Shown piece after piece: positions 8,432-17,817 of a stretch of DNA of 64,000 nt (positions within the stretch are counted from its first letter, which is position 1; each line of letters starts with the position of its first letter). Both the position numbers and the translations under genes were made by a program. The stretch lies in contig JBJXGS010000245.1 of assembly GCA_046160545.1 (NCBI GenBank), positions 1 through 64,000 on the forward strand, read 5' to 3'. Source of the stretch: JAEUOS01 sp046160545 (GTDB taxonomy: Bacteria > Pseudomonadota > Gammaproteobacteria > Burkholderiales > JAEUOS01). The notes under the pieces were generated by a model. The model had not been told where the DNA came from and did not search any database. It saw only the letters and a list, made by a program, of their open reading frames with translations.

Positions 8432-10040
8432 CGGAACCCCCAAAAGCGGCGGCAGCGACCATGGCGGCACGCGGCGGTACCTTGGGCGAGGATGGCGGCG
8501 CGACAGGGGCCGCGGACCGCGCGTCCGGCGTGGGCGCCAGCACTACCGCGGACGGACGGGCCAGGGAGCGCACCGCGTCGGCAAAAACCTGCGCGCGCTG
8601 TGCATAGTCGCGGAACATGTCAAAGCTCGCACAGGCCGGCGACAGGAGAACACAGTCGCCGGGTTGCGCGAGACGCGCCGCGCGCATCACGGCCTGCCCC
8701 AGATCACCACAATCCTCGAGCGCGACCCTGCAATCGGCCAGTGCCGCGCGCAGCTGGGCCGCGTCGCGACCGATCAGGAGCACCGCGCGCGCGTGGCGCG
8801 CGACCGCGGCCGCAAGTGGCGTGAAGTCCTGCCCCTTGCCCTCTCCCCCCGCGATGAGCACGATGCGCTGCCCCGGTGCCAGCGCCGCCCCCATGCCGGC
8901 CAGCGCGGCCTGCGTCGCGCCGACGTTGGTGCCCTTGCTGTCGTCGATCCAGGTCACGCCGCCGACCTCGGCGATGCGCTGCACGCGATGCGGCAGTCCG
9001 CCGTAGCGCGGCAGCGCCTTGAGCAGCGGCGCGCGTGGCAGTCGCGCCACGCTGGCCAGCGCGAGCGCGGCCAGCACATTGACCGCGTTGTGCGTGCCAG
9101 CCAGGCGCAATGCGTCCACTGGCATCAGCCGCTGCGGCACGGACTCCTCCGCGCCGCCCACGGCCAGCCAGGTCAGGCCGCCGGGCCGGCTTTCGCGCAC
9201 GAGTCCGAAATCATTCGGGCCGGCAGGTGCCCCGGCGCCAAAGGTCGCCACCAGCGGCGCCACGTCGCGGCGACGCTTGGGAACAAACGGCTTTTTCATC
9301 GCCATCACGCGCGCGTCGTCGCGATTGAGCACCTGCACCGCCGCGCCGTCGAAGATGCGCGCCTTGGCACGCGCGTAGGCATCCATGTCACCGTGGCGGT
9401 CGAGGTGATCCTCGGTGATATTGAGCACGACGGCAGCGTCGCATTGCAGACTGGCGGTGGTTTCGAGCTGGAAGCTCGACAGTTCCAGCACCCACAGTGC
9501 AGGCAGCGCTTTGCCGCCGGCCTGGGCGGCCTTGGCATCGCGCCAGGCATCGAGCGCCGCCGGACCGATGTTGCCGGCAGCGCAGGTCGCGACCCCGGCC
9601 GCATGGCCCAGGTGCGCGAGAAGCGAGGTCACGGTGGTCTTGCCGTTGGTTCCTGTGATCGCGAGGACCCGGGGCGCGTAGCCGCTCTCCGCCTTTTCGG
9701 TGGCCAGAGCCTGGGCGAAGAGCTCGATGTCGCCGTCGAAGAACAAGCCGCGGGCACGCGCGCGCGCCACGGCGGGATCGGTCTGCGGACCGTACAACGG
9801 GACGCCGGGCGAGATCGCGACGCGATCGATGCCGTCGAATATGGCATCGGCAAACGGACCCAGATGCACCGCCGCACCCGGGGCGATCGCGGCTATTGCG
9901 CCGGCCGCAGGCGGCGCAAGGCGGGAATCGGCGCAAGAGAGTACCGCGCCGCGCAGGGCCAGGTGGCGCGCCATGGATAGACCAGACTCGCCCAAGCCCA
10001 GGACGAGCACGCGCATGCCGTGATAGTCCAGGCGGGTCAT
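8424..10040 (-). CDS. murD: UDP-N-acetylmuramoylalanine--D-glutamate ligase with extra C-terminal tail
   Basis: Mur ligase that adds D-Glu to UDP-MurNAc-L-Ala. The GLGESGLSMAR nucleotide loop (about 15-25), the P-loop GTNGKTT (130-136), DDSKGTN and the C-terminal LSPACASFDMF segment are all present. At 538 residues it is longer than the usual 440-500. The excess includes about 45 residues rich in Pro, Ala and Val after the conserved RAQVFADAV end. The start ATG 10038-10040 overlaps the mraY stop by 4 bp; readings upstream of it lie in another frame of mraY. Confidence 0.96.
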   Translation of the reverse strand: MTRLDYHGMRVLVLGLGESGLSMARHLALRGAVLSCADSRLAPPAAGAIAAIAPGAAVHLGPFADAIFDGIDRVAISPGVPLYGPQTDPAVARARARGLFFDGDIELFAQALATEKAESGYAPRVLAITGTNGKTTVTSLLAHLGHAAGVATCAAGNIGPAALDAWRDAKAAQAGGKALPALWVLELSSFQLETTASLQCDAAVVLNITEDHLDRHGDMDAYARAKARIFDGAAVQVLNRDDARVMAMKKPFVPKRRRDVAPLVATFGAGAPAGPNDFGLVRESRPGGLTWLAVGGAEESVPQRLMPVDALRLAGTHNAVNVLAALALASVARLPRAPLLKALPRYGGLPHRVQRIAEVGGVTWIDDSKGTNVGATQAALAGMGAALAPGQRIVLIAGGEGKGQDFTPLAAAVARHARAVLLIGRDAAQLRAALADCRVALEDCGDLGQAVMRAARLAQPGDCVLLSPACASFDMFRDYAQRAQVFADAVRSLARPSAVVLAPTPDARSAAPVAPPSSPKVPPRAAMVAAAAFGGSDV

Positions 10041-11206
10041 CGCAGCTTCAGGGTTGCCAGGCCGAACAGCACCAGCATCATGGTGATGATCCAGAAGCGC
10101 ACGACGACCTGGGTCTCCTTCCAGCCTTTTTGCTCGAAGTGGTGATGCAGGGGCGCCATCAGGAGGATGCGCCGCCCCGTGCCGTAGCGCGCGCGCGTGT
10201 ACTTGAAATACATGACCTGCAGCGCCACCGAGAGAGTCTCGACGACGAACACCCCGCCCATGATGGCAAGCACGATTTCCTGGCGCACGATCACCGCAAC
10301 GGTACCGAGCGCGCCACCGATCGCGAGCGCGCCGACATCGCCCATGAAGACCTGCGCCGGATAGGCGTTGAACCAGAGAAAGCCCAGGCCGGCGCCGGCC
10401 AGCGCGCCACAAAAGACGATCAGTTCGCCCGCACCCGGAATGTAGGGAATCAGCAGGTACTTGGCGTAGACCGCGTTGCCGGTCACGTATGCGAACAGCC
10501 CGAGCGCACCGCCGATCATCACCGCGGGCATGATCGCCAGTCCGTCCAGGCCGTCGGTCAGGTTGACCGCGTTCGAAGTACCGACGATGACAAGGTAGGT
10601 GAGCGCGATGAAGCCGAACACGCCCAGAGGATACGAAATCTCCTTGAAAAAGGGCACGATCAGGTTGGCTTTTTGCGGCAGCTCCATCGTGAAGCCGCTG
10701 GCGACCCAGCGCATGACCAGTTCGATGATCTTGTCGGCGTTGGGTGCCGAGACCGCGAAGGCCAGGTAGACCGCGGCCACCACGCCCACCACCGATTGCC
10801 AGAAGTACTTCTCGCGCGCCGACAGTCCCTTGGGATTGCGGTGCACCACCTTGCGCCAGTCGTCGACCCAGCCGATGGCGCCGAAACCCAGGGTCACCAC
10901 CAGCACGATCCAGACAAAGCGATTGGTGAGGTCGGCCCACAGCAGGGTGGCAATCGCGATCGCGATCAAGACCAGCGCGCCGCCCATGGTCGGTGTGCCG
11001 GCCTTGATGAGGTGCGACTGGGGACCGTCATCGCGCACCGACTGGCCGATCTTGTAGGCGGTCAGGCGGCGGATCACCGCGGGACCCGCGATGAGGGCGA
11101 TCGCCAGTGCCGTGAGCGTGGCCAGCACGGCGCGCAGGGTGATGTAGTTGAAGACGCTGAAGGCGCGGATGTCGCGCGCGAGCCATTGGGCAAATTCGAG
11201 GAGCAT
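10037..11206 (-). CDS. mraY: Phospho-N-acetylmuramoyl-pentapeptide transferase
   Basis: Integral inner-membrane enzyme that transfers phospho-MurNAc-pentapeptide to undecaprenyl phosphate, giving lipid I. The product has 389 residues, about ten transmembrane helices, the early DDGPQSHLIKAGTPTMGG motif, the NLTDGLDGLA active-site motif, and the C-terminal APLHHHFEQKGWKE histidine motif. The length is slightly above the usual 360, in line with betaproteobacterial forms. It lies 14 bp after murF. Confidence 0.97.
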   Translation of the reverse strand: MLLEFAQWLARDIRAFSVFNYITLRAVLATLTALAIALIAGPAVIRRLTAYKIGQSVRDDGPQSHLIKAGTPTMGGALVLIAIAIATLLWADLTNRFVWIVLVVTLGFGAIGWVDDWRKVVHRNPKGLSAREKYFWQSVVGVVAAVYLAFAVSAPNADKIIELVMRWVASGFTMELPQKANLIVPFFKEISYPLGVFGFIALTYLVIVGTSNAVNLTDGLDGLAIMPAVMIGGALGLFAYVTGNAVYAKYLLIPYIPGAGELIVFCGALAGAGLGFLWFNAYPAQVFMGDVGALAIGGALGTVAVIVRQEIVLAIMGGVFVVETLSVALQVMYFKYTRARYGTGRRILLMAPLHHHFEQKGWKETQVVVRFWIITMMLVLFGLATLKLR

Positions 11207-11220
11207 TGTCGTCTCGCTCC

Positions 11221-12573
11221 CTAGTGCGCTGCCGCCGTTTCGCCGGTCAGCATCTCGACCACGCGTTCCATGCGCGCCGAGCGCGAGCCCTTGACCAGGA
11301 GCGTCGCGCCAGGGCGCGCCAGCGCGCGCGCCGCGACACCGACCTCGTCGACGTCGGCGAAACGCGTGGCGCCGGCGCCGAACCCCTCGACCGCCGGCGC
11401 GGTCTCTTCACCCATGGCCAGCAGGCGATCGATGCCCCGCTCGCGCGCGTAGGCGCCGACTTCGCGGTGAAACGCCGGACCCTCTCGTCCTACTTCACCC
11501 ATGCGACCCAGGACCAGCACGCGCATCCCGCCGATCGCGCCCAGGACGTCGATGGCGGCGCGCACCGAATCGGGATTGGCGTTGTAGCTGTCGTCGATGA
11601 CCACGGCACCTGAAGGCGCAAGCTTTTTCTGCATGCGGCCGCGATAGGGCGTGAATGCCGCGAGGCCGCTTGCGATGGCTGCCAGCGGTACCCCTGCGGC
11701 GATCGCGCAGGCCGTTGCGGCACAGGCGTTGGCCACGTTGTGTCGCCCGGCGATGCGCAGCACCACCTCGACGTTGCCAGCCGGCGTCATGAGTTCCAGG
11801 TGGCTGCCATAGAGTGCCAGGTCGAACTTCGCGGTCACCTCGGCCGCAGTCGCAAGGCCGAAGTCGATCACCTCGCGCCCACGGGCCAGGCCACGCCACA
11901 GGCCTGCGCAGGCATCGTCGGCGTTGATCACCGCGATGCCGCTGGCGCCGAGATGCGTGAACACGGCGCCGTTTTCGCGCGCGGTCTCCTCGACCGAATG
12001 CAGGAACTCCTGGTGTTCACGCTGGGCGTTGTTGACCACTGCGACCGTCGGCGCCGCCATGAGGGCCAGATGGTCGATCTCGCCCTTCTGGTTCATGCCC
12101 AGCTCGACCACGCCGATGCGGTGGTTCGCCCTGAGGCGCAAGAGGGTCAGCGGCACGCCGATGGCATTGTTGAAGTTGCCTTCGGTGGCAAAAGCCGCTT
12201 CCCCCGCATGCGCGATCAGGATGGCACGCAGCATCTGCGTGACCGTGGTCTTGCCGTTGCTGCCGGTCACGGCGATGAGCGGCAGGCTGAAACGCGCACG
12301 CCACAGGCGACCCAGTTCGCCGAGAGCCGCCAGGGTGTCGGCCACCACGATCTGCCGCGGCAGGCCCAGGTCGCGCGCAACCAGCACGCCGGCTGCGCCG
12401 CCCCCGAGCGCGGCGCGTGCGTAGTCGTGACCGTCGAAATTCCCACCCTTCAGGGCGACGAAGAGGTCACCGGCCGCAAGGCTGCGGCTGTCGCTGGCCA
12501 CGCGCAACACCGTCGCGTCTTCGCCTGGGTCCGCCGCTCCCAGCATGCGCGCGGCCTCTTTCAATTGCATCAT
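11221..12573 (-). CDS. murF: UDP-MurNAc-tripeptide--D-Ala-D-Ala ligase
   Basis: Last cytoplasmic Mur ligase; it adds the D-Ala-D-Ala made by DdlB. The 450-residue product has the SDSR substrate motif (about 28-31), the P-loop GSNGKTT (104-110), the ELGMNQKGEI segment, and DDSYNANPDS in the C-terminal domain. The start ATG 12571-12573 overlaps the murE TGA as ATGA. A second ATG at the next codon is equally possible. Confidence 0.96.
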   Translation of the reverse strand: MMQLKEAARMLGAADPGEDATVLRVASDSRSLAAGDLFVALKGGNFDGHDYARAALGGGAAGVLVARDLGLPRQIVVADTLAALGELGRLWRARFSLPLIAVTGSNGKTTVTQMLRAILIAHAGEAAFATEGNFNNAIGVPLTLLRLRANHRIGVVELGMNQKGEIDHLALMAAPTVAVVNNAQREHQEFLHSVEETARENGAVFTHLGASGIAVINADDACAGLWRGLARGREVIDFGLATAAEVTAKFDLALYGSHLELMTPAGNVEVVLRIAGRHNVANACAATACAIAAGVPLAAIASGLAAFTPYRGRMQKKLAPSGAVVIDDSYNANPDSVRAAIDVLGAIGGMRVLVLGRMGEVGREGPAFHREVGAYARERGIDRLLAMGEETAPAVEGFGAGATRFADVDEVGVAARALARPGATLLVKGSRSARMERVVEMLTGETAAAH

Positions 12574-14078
12574 GTCGTGCCTCCCTGGCACCCGCGATCT
12601 TCGAGCGCGCGCCTGGCTACGACATGGTCGGAAAATGGCGACTTGATGCCACGCACTTCCTGGGTGGTCTCGTGGCCCTTGCCGGCGATCAGGATCACGT
12701 CATTGGCTGAGGCTGCCGCGACGGCCATGCCGATGGCACGGGCGCGGTCGATTTCGATCCAGGGCGAGATCGCCGTGGCCCCGACTTCGATCTGCGCGAT
12801 GATGTCCGCGGGGGCTTCACTGCGCGGGTTGTCACTGGTGAGGATCACGCGGTCGGCCAGGCGCGCCGCGGCCTCGCCCATGGCGGGGCGCTTGCCGGCG
12901 TCGCGGTCACCGCCGCAGCCGAAGACCACGGCCAGGTTCCCGCCGCGCGAACGCGCCATCGGACGCAATGCCTCGAGCGCCTTGGCCAGCGCATCCGGTG
13001 TGTGCGCGTAGTCGATCACCACCAGCGGCTCTTCCACGCCGCCCAGCGCGTTCATGCGCCCAGGCACCGGTTGCAGTTGCTCAAGCGCGGCAACCGTGTC
13101 AGGCAGCGCAGTGCCGCGCGCGAGCAACACGCCGGCAACGCCCAGCAGGTTGGAGACGTTGAACTCGCCCCACACCGACGCACGCACAGGGGCGCGACCG
13201 AAGCTGCCATCAAGGAGGAAGCGCACGCCGGCGGCATCGAAGGCAAGGTCGCGGGCGATCAGGCGCCCCTCGTCTTCGACCTGCGCGTGGATGGGCGCGG
13301 CTGCGCCGATGGTGCAGGCGATGCGCTCCACGCTCGCGGGCATGCGTGCCATCAGCCGCACGCCGGCCGCATCGTCGATGTTGACCACTGCGTGGGTCAG
13401 CTTGGGCATTGCGAACAGGCGCGCCTTGGCGGCCTCGTACGCGCGCATATCCGCGTGGTAGTCGAGGTGGTCGCGCGAGAGATTGGTGAACACCGCGCAG
13501 TCGAAGGCGACACCGGCGACGCGCTCCTGGTCCAGTCCGATCGACGATACCTCCATCGCGCAGGCCTTGGCGCCGGCACCGCGCATGCGCGCCAGGGTGC
13601 GCTGCAGGAGAGTCGCTTCGGGAGTCGTGTTGGCCACAGCCTCGTCGATTGCAGCGAAGCGCGCACCGAGCGTGCCGATACTCCCGCAGGGAACTCCGCA
13701 GGCGCCCAGGGCTTGCGCGACCCATTGCGTCACCGAGGTCTTGCCGTTGGTGCCGGTCACGCCGATCATGGCCAGGTCCTGCGACGGATCGCCGTGGATG
13801 CGCGAGGCCAGCGGCCCGGCCAGGCCGCGCACGCCGTCGAGCCCCAGATTGGGCACGCGCCATTCGCTGTTCCAGTCGAAGCCGGCCTTTTCCCACACCA
13901 CCGCGGCGGCACCGCGGCTAAGCGCTGCCTCGATGTAGGCTCGACCATCGTCGCGCGCGCCGTGCCCGGGATAGGCCAGGAACAGGTCGCCGGCTGCGAC
14001 ACTGCGCGAATCGGCGCTCGCCCCGTGGAGCCGCGCTCCGGCCGCACTCAGCACGGCAAGCACCCTAGCGGCATCCAC
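12570..14078 (-). CDS. murE: UDP-MurNAc-dipeptide--meso-diaminopimelate ligase
   Basis: Adds the third stem-peptide residue. The 502-residue protein has SADSRSV (21-27), the P-loop GTNGKTS (109-115), the DYAHTPDAL motif, and DNPRSE (416-421). The DNPR tetrad is the known marker of meso-diaminopimelate specificity, so the wall is expected to be the usual Gram-negative type. It lies 12 bp after ftsI. Confidence 0.97.
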   Translation of the reverse strand: MDAARVLAVLSAAGARLHGASADSRSVAAGDLFLAYPGHGARDDGRAYIEAALSRGAAAVVWEKAGFDWNSEWRVPNLGLDGVRGLAGPLASRIHGDPSQDLAMIGVTGTNGKTSVTQWVAQALGACGVPCGSIGTLGARFAAIDEAVANTTPEATLLQRTLARMRGAGAKACAMEVSSIGLDQERVAGVAFDCAVFTNLSRDHLDYHADMRAYEAAKARLFAMPKLTHAVVNIDDAAGVRLMARMPASVERIACTIGAAAPIHAQVEDEGRLIARDLAFDAAGVRFLLDGSFGRAPVRASVWGEFNVSNLLGVAGVLLARGTALPDTVAALEQLQPVPGRMNALGGVEEPLVVIDYAHTPDALAKALEALRPMARSRGGNLAVVFGCGGDRDAGKRPAMGEAAARLADRVILTSDNPRSEAPADIIAQIEVGATAISPWIEIDRARAIGMAVAAASANDVILIAGKGHETTQEVRGIKSPFSDHVVARRALEDRGCQGGTT

Positions 14079-14090
14079 GCGCCCCCCGCA

Positions 14091-15821
14091 TCAGGTGCTC
14101 TCCCGCACCCGTTGTGCCTCGCTGGGCATGGCGATCGGCTTCATCGGTGCGTCCGGTGCGACGCCCAGAAGGCGCAGCGCGCCGCCGGCCACCGCCGAGA
14201 ACACCGGCGCGGCGACATCACCGCCATAGTGCCGACCCGCGCCGGGCTCATCGAGCATGACCGCGATGATCAGGCGCGGCGCCGAGACCGGCGCGAAGCC
14301 CACGAACGAGGAGCGGTACTTGGACTCGGCGTAGCCGGCGCCTTCCTGCTTGTGCGCGGTGCCGGTCTTGCCGGCGACCCGGTAGCCGATGGTTCGCGCA
14401 CGCGGCGCGGTGCCGCCCGGGCCGGTTGCCAGTTCAAGCATGCGGCGCATCTCAAGGGCGACATCGGGGTGCAGCACCGGGGTACCGAAGGCCGGCTTGG
14501 TCGACTTGATGAAGGTCGGCGTGATGAAGTCGCCGTCGCGCGCGAAGATGCTGTACGCGGCCGCGATCTGCAAGAGCGAGGCCGACAGGCCGTAGCCATA
14601 CGACATGGTCGCCTGTTCGATCGGCCGCCAGGTCTTGGCCGGCCGCAGCCGACCCGCAACCGCTCCGGGGAAAGTGACGCGCGGCACCTGCCCGAAACCG
14701 ACCCGGTTGAACATCTCCCACATGACCTGACGTTCCATCGAAAGCGCCATCTTGGCCGTGCCGACGTTCGAGGACTTCTGGATCACCTCCGCCACCGTGA
14801 GCGCACCGTGCGGATGGGCATCGCTGATGGTCGAGGCGCCAATGGAGAGTTTGCCCGGCGCAGTCTGGATCACGGTCGTGGGTGTGACGCGCCCGAGTTC
14901 CAGCGCCAGGGCGGCCGTAAAGGGCTTCATGGTCGAGCCCGGCTCGAAGCTGTCGGTGACGACGCGGTTGCGCAGTTGCGCCCCGGACAGGCCGGCGCGA
15001 TTGTTCGGGTTGTAGACCGGCAGGTTGGCCAGGGCAAGCACCTCGCCGGTCACCGCGTCCAGCACGACGATGCCGCCAGCCTTGGCGCGATGCTCCTCGA
15101 CCGCGGCCTTGAGCTCGCGGTAGGCGATGTACTGGATCTTGCTGTCCAGCGAGAGGGCGATGTCGCGCCCATCGCGCGGCGTACGCAGAGCTGCCACGTC
15201 CTCGATGATGTTGCCGCGCCGGTCCTTGATGACGCGCCGGCTGCCGGGACGGCCCGAAAGCTCGTCCTGGAAGGCCAGTTCGATGCCCTCCTGGCCTGTC
15301 TCGTCGACCCCGGTAAAGCCCAGCACATGCGCGGTGACCTCGCCGGCGGGGTAATAGCGCCGGTACTCGCGCTGCTGGTAGAGGCCGGAAATCTTCATCG
15401 CCGCGATACGGTCGGCCACCTCGGGGGGCAACTGGCGCTTGAGATAGACGAATTCGCGGTCGGAATCGGCCAGGCGCGTCTCAAGTTCCTCGAAAGGCAT
15501 CGCGAGCTGACGCGCCAGCTCGCGACGTTCTTCGCGCGAGGCCTTGACGTCGTCGGGAATCGCCCACACCGACTTGACCGGAGTCGACGATGCGAGGATT
15601 TCGCCGTGTCGATCGGTGATGCGGCCGCGATTGGCACTGATCTCGATGACGCGGCTGTAGCGCGACTCGCCTTTCTGCTGCAGGAAGTCGTTGTTGAAGG
15701 CCTGCAGGTACACGGCACGCGCGATCAGCCCCACGAAGCCGGCGCAGACCAATAACAGCATCATGCGCGAGCGCCACAGCGGCAGACGCAGCAACAGCAC
15801 CGGGCTCTTGGAGGAATTCAC
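14091..15821 (-). CDS. ftsI: Septal peptidoglycan transpeptidase FtsI (PBP3)
   Basis: Class B penicillin-binding protein that cross-links septal peptidoglycan and partners FtsW. It has a short cytoplasmic N-terminus, one transmembrane helix (about 20-38), the pedestal domain with NRGRITDRHG (64-73), and the transpeptidase domain. The three catalytic motifs are STMK (296-299), SSN (350-352) and KTG (485-487). The product is 576 residues, a normal length. The start overlaps the ftsL stop by 4 bp. Confidence 0.97.
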   Translation of the reverse strand: MNSSKSPVLLLRLPLWRSRMMLLLVCAGFVGLIARAVYLQAFNNDFLQQKGESRYSRVIEISANRGRITDRHGEILASSTPVKSVWAIPDDVKASREERRELARQLAMPFEELETRLADSDREFVYLKRQLPPEVADRIAAMKISGLYQQREYRRYYPAGEVTAHVLGFTGVDETGQEGIELAFQDELSGRPGSRRVIKDRRGNIIEDVAALRTPRDGRDIALSLDSKIQYIAYRELKAAVEEHRAKAGGIVVLDAVTGEVLALANLPVYNPNNRAGLSGAQLRNRVVTDSFEPGSTMKPFTAALALELGRVTPTTVIQTAPGKLSIGASTISDAHPHGALTVAEVIQKSSNVGTAKMALSMERQVMWEMFNRVGFGQVPRVTFPGAVAGRLRPAKTWRPIEQATMSYGYGLSASLLQIAAAYSIFARDGDFITPTFIKSTKPAFGTPVLHPDVALEMRRMLELATGPGGTAPRARTIGYRVAGKTGTAHKQEGAGYAESKYRSSFVGFAPVSAPRLIIAVMLDEPGAGRHYGGDVAAPVFSAVAGGALRLLGVAPDAPMKPIAMPSEAQRVREST

Positions 15822-16093
15822 TTGAGCCTCTCAGGCGGTGTGACGAACTGCAGGCGCCGCGAGTCCGGGGCGCGCATCCCCAACTGGCGGCGCGCGATGG
15901 TTTCTACCAGCGCATGCTTGGCCCAGGTTGATTGCTCGAGCTGCAACTGGCCCCACTCAACCTCGATGCGCTTTTGCAGATCCTGCCCACGCTCGAGTTC
16001 AGTGAACAGGCGCCGCGAATGGTGCGTCGATGTAACCAGCGCGAGCGCGCAGGCGAAGAGCGCCGCCAGCAAAGCCAGGTTGAGCCGCGTCAA
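15818..16093 (-). CDS. ftsL: Cell division protein FtsL
   Basis: Small bitopic divisome protein that pairs with FtsB through a periplasmic coiled coil and activates FtsWI. The 91-residue product has an N-terminal transmembrane helix (about 3-20) followed by a leucine/glutamine-rich coiled-coil segment (LFTELERGQDLQKRIEVEW). Identity rests on size, topology and position between rsmH (4-bp overlap) and ftsI (4-bp overlap). Confidence 0.92.
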   Translation of the reverse strand: MTRLNLALLAALFACALALVTSTHHSRRLFTELERGQDLQKRIEVEWGQLQLEQSTWAKHALVETIARRQLGMRAPDSRRLQFVTPPERLK

Positions 16094-17031
16094 GTCGCGA
16101 CCCTTTCAATGACCCGCATGACCGCACTGCGCGAGCGCGGATTCGCCTTGACCTCGGCCGCGCCAGGCCTGATCGCGCGGCCGATGAGTCGCCAGGCCGG
16201 CACGGGCAACTGATCCGCCTTGAGCGGCACGCCGATGGGTGGCTCGGCCGGCTTGGCCAGCGAGCGCATGGCGTGCTTGACCAGGCGATCCTCGAGTGAA
16301 TGGAAGCTGATGGCAACCAGGCGGCCGCCCACCGCAAGGCGGTCGAATCCTTCTTTCAATCCTGCCTGCAATTGCGCAAGCTCCTGATTGACGTGAATCC
16401 GTAGAGCCTGAAAGGTGCGGGTGGCCGGGTCCTGCCCCGGGTCGCGCCGCCGCCCGCGCGCGCCGAGGACGTCCGCAACGAGGCCGGCAAGCTCGGCAGT
16501 GGTTGCGACCGGCCGCGCTGCGCGGCGAGCAACAATCGCCTGTGCAATCTGAAAAGCAAACCGTTCTTCCCCATGGCTTTTCAACACCTCCCCGATCTCG
16601 TCGGCCCCTGCGCGGCGCAGGAAGTCCGCGGCACTCTCCCCTGCGGTCGTATCCATGCGCATGTCCAGCGGACCGTCAAAGCGGAACGAAAAACCTCGCT
16701 CCGGATCGTCGATCTGCGGCGACGACACGCCCAGATCCATCAACACCCCGTCCACCTGCCCGACACCGCAACCATCCAGCACTTCTCCCAAACGCGAAAA
16801 CGGCGCATGCACGCATGCAAAGCGTGCATCGCCGATCTCCAGCGCCGCAGCGACCGCTTGCGGATCGCGATCCAGCGCGATCAGGCGGGCATTGGCGACC
16901 AGTTGTTCGAGAATCAGCGCGCTATGACCCCCGCGTCCGAAAGTGCAATCCACATAGGTACCGGCGCGGTCGGTAATGAGTGCCTCGACCGCCTCGTGCC
17001 GGAGGACCGTGACATGCTTGCCAGCGCGCAT
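16090..17031 (-). CDS. rsmH: 16S rRNA m4C1402 methyltransferase RsmH (MraW)
   Basis: S-adenosylmethionine-dependent N4-methyltransferase acting on C1402 of 16S rRNA. The 313-residue product has the SAM-binding VDCTFGRGGHS motif (about 28-38), DLGVSSPQIDDPERGFSF, and the C-terminal ISFHSLEDR and NPRSRSA motifs. The start ATG 17029-17031 gives MRAGKHVTVLRHEAV, matching the family; longer readings enter mraZ. It lies 13 bp after mraZ. Confidence 0.95.
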   Translation of the reverse strand: MRAGKHVTVLRHEAVEALITDRAGTYVDCTFGRGGHSALILEQLVANARLIALDRDPQAVAAALEIGDARFACVHAPFSRLGEVLDGCGVGQVDGVLMDLGVSSPQIDDPERGFSFRFDGPLDMRMDTTAGESAADFLRRAGADEIGEVLKSHGEERFAFQIAQAIVARRAARPVATTAELAGLVADVLGARGRRRDPGQDPATRTFQALRIHVNQELAQLQAGLKEGFDRLAVGGRLVAISFHSLEDRLVKHAMRSLAKPAEPPIGVPLKADQLPVPAWRLIGRAIRPGAAEVKANPRSRSAVMRVIERVAT

Positions 17032-17044
17032 CGCATCGCGCCGA

Positions 17045-17473
17045 TCACATCGCAAAGCCGGCCAATGAGGGCGGCGGCTGGTTAGGATCGACCGCACTCT
17101 CGCGCTCGGCGCGCAATGCGGCATCCCATATCTCGAAGTGCGTGCCCACCGAAACCAGTTGCACGTCGCGCTCGAGCTTGGCGGCCTCGCGCAGCTCGGG
17201 GGCGATCAAGAGGCGTCCGGCACCGTCGAGTTCGACATCCGCGGCATAGCCCAGGAGGATGCGGCGCCATTCCATCGCGTCGATGGGAAGTGCGGCAATG
17301 CGCTCGCGCAGCGCCAGCCAGGTCGGGCGCGGATACATGAGCAGGCAGCCGGCGGGATTTTTGGTCAGCGTGAGCTGTCCATTGCATTGCGCGGCGAGGG
17401 CGTCGCGATAGCGAGCCGGGACCATCATGCGGCCCTTGGCGTCCAAGCTGAGTCTGGCGCCCCCTTGAAACAC
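17045..17473 (-). CDS. mraZ: Transcriptional regulator MraZ (GTG start)
   Basis: DNA-binding regulator with two SpoVT-AbrB-like swapped-hairpin domains; in other bacteria it binds repeats upstream of its own operon. I start it at GTG 17471-17473, giving (M)FQGGARLSLDAKGRMMVPARYR, which aligns with the family N-terminus and follows GAGGGGAA. The second repeat ELDGAGRLLIAPELRE is near residue 85. The product is 142 residues. A longer ATG reading from 17605 would include a non-homologous, promoter-derived leader and is rejected. It is the first gene of the dcw cluster. Confidence 0.93.
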   Translation of the reverse strand: MFQGGARLSLDAKGRMMVPARYRDALAAQCNGQLTLTKNPAGCLLMYPRPTWLALRERIAALPIDAMEWRRILLGYAADVELDGAGRLLIAPELREAAKLERDVQLVSVGTHFEIWDAALRAERESAVDPNQPPPSLAGFAM

Positions 17474-17578
17474 GACTTCCCCTCTTTGAAAACCCGAAAT
17501 TGGCCATACCCGACGGCAAAACAGGCCGGAAACGGCACCTGGACAGAAAAACGCTCGACAATGGCGGTTTGGGAAAAA

Positions 17579-17609
17579 CCACCACTTTTTCCTACCTTCT
17601 ACCACTTTA
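17579..17609 (-). promoter_or_regulatory. Candidate MraZ-binding repeats
   Basis: Read on the minus strand the segment contains AGTGGTAGA, AGGTAGGAA and AGTGGTGG, three G-rich boxes at about 10-bp spacing. MraZ is known to bind tandem TGGGN-type repeats at one-helical-turn spacing near its own promoter. Here the boxes are GTGG-like variants and begin inside the -10 element of the predicted promoter, fitting autorepression. Assignment is by position and spacing only. Confidence 0.45.
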
Positions 17610-17632
17610 GGCCATCAAACCAGTGAAATCAA
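17604..17632 (-). promoter_or_regulatory. Predicted sigma-70 promoter of mraZ and the dcw cluster
   Basis: On the minus strand: -35 TTGATT (17627-17632), 17-bp spacer, -10 TAAAGT (17604-17609), about 130 bp before the mraZ GTG. A perfect 7-bp inverted repeat GAAATCA-agcc-TGATTTC (17625-17642) covers the -35 box and may be a repressor site. Confidence 0.55.
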
Positions 17633-17817
17633 GCCTGATTTCAGGTTTTTTCAATGAAGACAAGGACTTATGGATTCATCCTGGAAACGGAATGGAAATT
17701 GAAATTTAATATATTCAATGACTTGCATTCATTCATTTAAGGTGATTTATAACGATTAAGCTGTATGAAATCCCATGGCGAAGGTACCACGCGTGCGCCC
17801 GGGAACTTGCAGTCCAC

